Positions 60,132 through 64,000 of a stretch of DNA of 64,000 nucleotides are shown piece by piece. The translations under genes were made by a program, and so were the position numbers. Where the stretch lies: contig NZ_JAPEMB010000001.1 in the NCBI RefSeq assembly GCF_026343125.1, positions 7,569,501 to 7,633,500 on the forward strand, written 5' to 3'. This stretch comes from Streptomyces sp. NBC_00094. Lineage in GTDB: Bacteria; Actinomycetota; Actinomycetes; Streptomycetales; Streptomycetaceae. Each line of letters begins with the position of its first letter. Position 1 is the first letter of the stretch. Under the pieces are notes generated by a model, which worked only from the letters and a program-made list of their open reading frames with translations, was not told the origin of the DNA and ran no database searches.

Positions 60132-60518
60132 ATGTTGGTCCACACGGAGAAGATCCCACAGCGGCCCACGGCAGTTCGGGTTCACACACCCATCGGATCC
60201 GCCGTGGTCCTCTGGCGTGGTGATCCGCAGGAAGCAGACGGCCACCACCTCGTCGAATGGACCATCGACGATGGTATCCACTGGGGGAAGAACACGCATT
60301 CAGCCTCTTGCGCCGAGCCGGGCATCCGGCAGGACGGCGACCGGCTGGTCCTGCGCGGTCGCCTCCAGCTCACGGGAGATGACGCGGCCTATCTTCAGAT
60401 GGGCTACTGGCCGGTCCTGTTCGATGTCGCGTCACCGATCCCCGACAGCGTCGATGGCGCCTGGGTGGAGATCAGCGTCGAAGCAGGAAGCGTCGCCCTC
60501 CACCCCTATCAGACCTGA
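60132..60518 (+). CDS. passenger ORF inside the IS, function unknown
   Basis: 128 residues from ATG 60132, ending inside the right inverted repeat (stop 60516-60518). Contains VRVHTPIGSAVVLWRGDPQE and a beta-rich C-terminal half; no motif I recognise. It is intact and has coding-like codon use, though less GC-rich at third positions than host genes. ISL3 elements usually carry only the transposase, so this is either captured cargo or the residue of an earlier host gene trapped between repeats. Confidence 0.55.
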   Translation: MLVHTEKIPQRPTAVRVHTPIGSAVVLWRGDPQEADGHHLVEWTIDDGIHWGKNTHSASCAEPGIRQDGDRLVLRGRLQLTGDDAAYLQMGYWPVLFDVASPIPDSVDGAWVEISVEAGSVALHPYQT

Positions 60519-60541
60519 CATCACAAGATCTTCGACAGAGC
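60517..60541. repeat. IS right inverted repeat
   Basis: Reverse complement starts GCTCTGTCGAAGATCTTGTG. See left repeat. Its inner end contains the stop codon of the passenger ORF. Confidence 0.85.
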
Positions 60542-60658
60542 GCGTTTATCCTCTACTCCCCTTACGCGCCGGGGTGTTTCCCCTTAGCCTCTCCACTGCT
60601 CGCAAGTTACCCGCCGGTCAATGAAGCGTTGACGGGCGCCCTGGGCCCGGAGGTCGAC

Positions 60659-62545
60659 ATGAGTTCCGCGCAGTACCTTCTCGAGAACCGGCCGCACTCG
60701 GTGGCACACCTCTTCCTCTCAAGGGTCGAGGCCACGCCCGACAGGGAGGCCTACCGCTTTCCGGTGGCGGCCGACCACGGTGCTCCCGGCGCCGAGGAGT
60801 GGACCTCGCTGACATGGGCGCAGACCGCGGAGCGCGTGAAGGCGATCGCGGCCGGCCTGCTCTCCCTCGGGCTGCGACCCGAGGAGCGGGTGGCCATCTC
60901 CTCCTCGACCCGGGTGGAGTGGATCCTCGCCGACCTGGGCGTGATGTGCGCCGGTACCGCCGCGACCGCCGTCTACCCGAGCACCGACGCCGAGGAGACG
61001 GCGTACATCCTCGCCGACTCCGACAGCCGGGCGATCTTCGTCGAGAACGCCGCCCAGCTGGCCAAGGTGGCCGTCCACGCCGAACGCCTGCCCGAGCTCG
61101 GCCACGCGATCCTCTTCGACGCCGAGGGGGACATACCCCGGATCGAGGGGGTGGACGTACTGACCCTCGCCGAGCTGGAGAAGCGCGGCCGGGCTCACCT
61201 GCAGGAGCATCCGGACGCGATCGACACGACGGTCCGGGCCATCGAGCGGGATCGACTCGCCACCCTGATCTACACCTCCGGAACGACCGGCCGCCCGAAG
61301 GGCGTGCGCCTGGTGCACGACTGCTGGTCCTACCAGGCCGTCGCGCAGGAGGTCAGCGGGCTGCTGCTCCCCGAGGACGTGCAGTTCCTGTGGCTGCCGC
61401 TGTCCCATGTCTTCGGCAACGCCCTGATCTCCGGTCAGGTGAGGACCGGCAGCGTGATCGCGGTGGACGGACGCATCGACCGCATCATCACCAACCTGCC
61501 CGCCGTCCGGCCCACCGTCATGGCCTCCGCACCGCGGATCTTCGAGAAGGTCTACAACGGCATCGCGGCCAAGGCCAGGGCCGAGGGCGGCGCCACGTAC
61601 AAGATCTTCCTGTGGGCGGCGAAGGTCGCCCGCGACTACGCCAGGACCGGGCAGGAGCAGATGGTCGCGACGGGAAGGCGCAAGGTGCCGCTGTCGCTCA
61701 CCGTGCAGCACGCCGTCGCCGACAAGCTGGTCTACGGCAAGATCCGCGCCGCCTTCGGGGGCGAACTCCGCGGCAGCGCGTCGGGAAGCGCCGCGCTCGC
61801 CCCCGACATCGGCTACTTCTTCGCCGGCGCCGGCGTGCCCGTCCTGGAGGGCTACGGCCTGACGGAGACCAGTGCCGCCTGCACGGTCAACCCGGTCGAC
61901 GACTTCCGGGTGGGCACGGTCGGCAGACCCCTGCCCGGCACCGAGGTCCGCGTCGCCGAGGACGGGGAGATCCTCCTGAGGGGCCCCGGTGTCATGCGCG
62001 GCTACCACAACCTTCCGGAGAAGACCGCCGAAGTGCTGGAGAGCGACGGCTGGTTCCACACCGGCGACATCGGCGAGGTCGACAAGGACGGCTTCGTCAG
62101 GATCACCGACCGCAAGAAGGACCTCTTCAAGACCTCGGGCGGCAAGTACATCGCCCCCACGGAGATCGAGAGCCGCTTCAAGGCCGTCTGCCCGTACGTC
62201 AGCAACATCCTGGTCATCGGCAACGGCCGCAACTACTGCACCGCCCTGATCACGCTCGACGAGAGCGTGATCATGCCCTGGGCGGCATCCCACGACCTGG
62301 GGGGCCGTGGCTACGCCGAGGTCGTCACCTCACCGGAGGCGCACGCGCTGATCGAGGGCTTCGTCCAGCGCGTCAACGGCGACCTGCAGCGATGGCAGAC
62401 GATCAAGAAGTTCTCGGTGCTCCCGCGCGACCTCGACGTCGAGCACGGCGAGCTCACCCCCAGCCTCAAGGTCAAGCGGCCCGTCGTGGAGCGCCACTAC
62501 GCCGAGGACATCGAGACCATGTACGAGGGGGCCCGCGAAGCGTGA
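60659..62545 (+). CDS. long-chain fatty-acid--CoA ligase (AMP-binding)
   Basis: 628 residues from ATG 60659 with GGAGG 5 nt upstream. AMP-binding P-loop YTSGTTGRPKG at residues 205-215, GYGLTET motif near residue 399, and the hinge and C-terminal block FHTGDIGEVDKDGFVRITDRKKDL are present. The protein shape (IISGQV...MASAPRIFEKVYN) is that of the FadD15-like long-chain acyl-CoA synthetases. It activates fatty acids with ATP and CoA in the cytoplasm. No operon partner. Confidence 0.92.
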   Translation: MSSAQYLLENRPHSVAHLFLSRVEATPDREAYRFPVAADHGAPGAEEWTSLTWAQTAERVKAIAAGLLSLGLRPEERVAISSSTRVEWILADLGVMCAGTAATAVYPSTDAEETAYILADSDSRAIFVENAAQLAKVAVHAERLPELGHAILFDAEGDIPRIEGVDVLTLAELEKRGRAHLQEHPDAIDTTVRAIERDRLATLIYTSGTTGRPKGVRLVHDCWSYQAVAQEVSGLLLPEDVQFLWLPLSHVFGNALISGQVRTGSVIAVDGRIDRIITNLPAVRPTVMASAPRIFEKVYNGIAAKARAEGGATYKIFLWAAKVARDYARTGQEQMVATGRRKVPLSLTVQHAVADKLVYGKIRAAFGGELRGSASGSAALAPDIGYFFAGAGVPVLEGYGLTETSAACTVNPVDDFRVGTVGRPLPGTEVRVAEDGEILLRGPGVMRGYHNLPEKTAEVLESDGWFHTGDIGEVDKDGFVRITDRKKDLFKTSGGKYIAPTEIESRFKAVCPYVSNILVIGNGRNYCTALITLDESVIMPWAASHDLGGRGYAEVVTSPEAHALIEGFVQRVNGDLQRWQTIKKFSVLPRDLDVEHGELTPSLKVKRPVVERHYAEDIETMYEGAREA

Positions 62546-62566
62546 CGTCCCCGTCGACGGCGGTCT

Positions 62567-62628
62567 CCCTGTCGGCCGGCGGTCTCCCCGCCGTCGGTCG
62601 GCCACCCTGTCGGCCGGCGGTCTCCCCG
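62567..62628. repeat. 24-bp direct repeat between acyl-CoA ligase and decarboxylase
   Basis: The 24-bp unit at 62567-62590 (starts CCCTGTCGGCCGGCGGTCTC) recurs exactly at 62605-62628. Each contains the palindromic core GCCGGC. Lies in the gap between convergent genes; may replace a terminator. Confidence 0.85.
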
Positions 62629-62631
62629 TCG

Positions 62632-63999
62632 TCAGGCGCCGACGGCCGCACGCCGGATCGCGTCGAGCGTGCGCCGCACGTCGTCGTCGGTCGTCGACCA
62701 GTTGCTCACCGAGATCCGCATCACGCGTCTGCCGTGCCAGGTGGAGCCGCTGATCCACGCCGTGCCGTCGTCGAGCAGCCGGGCGAGGACCCGGTCCGTG
62801 CGTTCGTCGCCGCCGAACTCGGCGCAGACCTGTGTGAACACCACGTCGTTGAGGACCGTCGCGCCGTCGATCCCGGCGATGCCGGCGGCGAACGCGGAGG
62901 CATGACGGCACAACCGCTCGACGAGGTCGGTGACCCCTGACCGGCCGAGGGACCTGAGGGCGGCCCACACGGTGAAGGCTCTGCCGCGTCGCGAGAGTTC
63001 GGGCACCTTGTCGATGGGGTCGCCGTGTTCGTGCTGGATGAGGTAGTCGCCACGCTCACCCATCGCCGCCCGGACCGCGGACGGATCACGCACGATCGCG
63101 AGTCCGCAGTCGTAGGGGACGTTCAGGGTCTTGTGGGCGTCCGTCGCCCAGGAGTCCGCGTCCGCGCAGCCCGCCGTCAGATGGGCGTAGCGCGGTGAGG
63201 CGGCCGCCCACAGGCCGAACGCGCCGTCGACATGGACCCAGGCGCCTGCCTCGCGCGCGGCGCGCACGCTCTCGGCGAAGGGATCGAAGGCGCCGGAATG
63301 GATCTCGCCGGCCTGGAGGATCACGATCGTGGGGCCCTGCCCCCCGGCCGCCAGCGCGTGCCGCAGGGCCACGGGCTCGATGCGTCCCTGATCGTCCGCC
63401 TTCACCGGCTCGGGCCTGCCGAGCCCGAGGTAGCGCAGCGCCAGGTCGATGGCCATGTGCCGGGACTCGCCGGCGACGACACGCACGGGCGGGCCACCGG
63501 TGAGGCCGTCACGCGCGACGTTCCAGCCTCCTCGCCGCAGCACCTCGTCCCGTCCGGCGGCGAGGCACGTGAAGTTCGCCATCGTCGCACCCGTGGTGAA
63601 GCCGACGGAGCTGTCGCCCGGCAGGCCGAGCAGATCGAGCAACCAGGCGCCGGCGATCTCCTCCGTCGCCGTGTACGCGGGCGAGACGGCGCGCATCACG
63701 CAGTTCTGATCCCAGGCGCTGACCAGCCAGTCGGCGGCCAGCGCGGCCGGTTCGGTGCCTCCGACCACGAACCCGTAGAACCGGCCACTGGGGAACGCGG
63801 TGAGTCCCGGCTCGCAGGCCGTGGCCAACAGGTCGACGACGTCGGCGGGCGCGCTGGGTCCGTCAGGCAGGTCGACACCGAGCGCGCGCACGGTCTCGTC
63901 GACCGAGGCGCGGGCGGGAACCCGGCGGTCGGACAGACTCGCGAGCCACCGGACAGCATGGTCGTGCGCCTGCCGGAGCGCCGCTTCACGCGCGTCCAT
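62632..63999 (-). CDS. PLP-dependent decarboxylase (group II, aromatic/glutamate type)
   Basis: 455 residues from ATG 63999 (MDAREAALRQAHDHAVRW); an upstream start beyond the window cannot be excluded. Group II decarboxylase landmarks: TGATMANFTCLAAGRD (phosphate loop), HVDGAFGLWAAA (Asp for PLP nitrogen), and K290 in ATDAHKTLNVPYDCG, the Schiff-base lysine. Cytoplasmic. Substrate undetermined; aromatic amino acid or related. Confidence 0.9.
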   Translation of the reverse strand: MDAREAALRQAHDHAVRWLASLSDRRVPARASVDETVRALGVDLPDGPSAPADVVDLLATACEPGLTAFPSGRFYGFVVGGTEPAALAADWLVSAWDQNCVMRAVSPAYTATEEIAGAWLLDLLGLPGDSSVGFTTGATMANFTCLAAGRDEVLRRGGWNVARDGLTGGPPVRVVAGESRHMAIDLALRYLGLGRPEPVKADDQGRIEPVALRHALAAGGQGPTIVILQAGEIHSGAFDPFAESVRAAREAGAWVHVDGAFGLWAAASPRYAHLTAGCADADSWATDAHKTLNVPYDCGLAIVRDPSAVRAAMGERGDYLIQHEHGDPIDKVPELSRRGRAFTVWAALRSLGRSGVTDLVERLCRHASAFAAGIAGIDGATVLNDVVFTQVCAEFGGDERTDRVLARLLDDGTAWISGSTWHGRRVMRISVSNWSTTDDDVRRTLDAIRRAAVGA

Positions 64000-64000
64000 A

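Larger units (their letters stand above)
58359..60541 (+). mobile_element. degenerate ISL3-family-like insertion sequence
   Basis: About 2.18 kb bounded by 25-bp imperfect inverted repeats (22 of 25 matching) starting GCTCTGTCG, at 58359-58383 and 60517-60541. Contains a frameshifted ISL3-type transposase and a passenger ORF. The 8 bp on each side do not match, so no target duplication is left. Old, immobile copy. Confidence 0.85.

Noticed and set aside
58351..60549. Target-site duplication around the IS.
   Set aside because: The 8-bp flanks (58351-58358 and 60542-60549) do not match.

Overview
The window is a piece of a Streptomyces-type (high-GC actinomycete) chromosome. The evidence is the very GC-rich third codon positions, frequent GTG/TTG starts, ATGA/GTGA start-stop overlaps, and a complete conservon (sensor kinase, roadblock, DUF742, GTPase, P450). 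Sugar importers also lack their own ATPase, as is usual where the shared MsiK-type ATPase is used.

Layout. 0-0.7 kb: a partial DUF2278/YukJ-like gene, tRNA-Leu(GAG) and a strong hairpin. 0.7-6.4 kb (minus strand): a six-gene conservon, cvnABCD plus two cytochromes P450, one of which lacks the K-helix ExxR motif. 6.6-30.3 kb: a large locus that reads as galactomannan/mannan use. It holds a GH36 alpha-galactosidase, ROK regulator, two ABC sugar importers (binding protein plus two permeases each), a secreted GH5 enzyme with a triplicated C-terminal cysteine motif, HAD phosphatase, ROK sugar kinase, mannose-6-phosphate isomerase, GH2 beta-mannosidase, two LacI regulators, and a secreted GH5 mannanase with two CBM10-like modules. 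A 12-bp palindrome, GACAACGTTGTC, lies in front of the kinase operon and the mannanase gene. It also occurs inside the beta-mannosidase gene, and with one mismatch inside the second binding-protein gene. A DUF2975/HTH pair with its own perfect operator is embedded at 28 kb.

30.6-49 kb: a DUF6461 protein, a lone SUKH-3 (immunity-type) protein, a secreted lysozyme-like protein with a PLL-type lectin propeller, a giant RHS/YD-repeat protein with an unusual C-terminal tip, a divergent giant secreted protein ending in an apparently dead SGNH hydrolase-like domain, and a large secreted subtilase. 49.5-54.5 kb: a persulfide/sulfite detoxification regulon (CstR-type repressor, TauE/SafE exporter, rhodanese-DUF2892, CstB-like persulfide dioxygenase-rhodanese, MFS transporter). 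Five near-identical ATACCCC-type palindromes tie it together.

54.6-64 kb: a GNAT acetyltransferase, CPA-type antiporter, ABM-like small protein, DUF6193 protein, a small gene with an in-frame amber codon, a degenerate ISL3-type insertion sequence with inverted repeats and a passenger ORF, a long-chain acyl-CoA synthetase and a PLP-dependent decarboxylase.

How it works together (inference): secreted GH5 enzymes cut mannan outside the cell and the two importers take up oligosaccharides. GH36 and GH2 remove galactose and mannose inside, and the kinase plus ManA pass mannose into fructose-6-phosphate, under LacI and ROK control.
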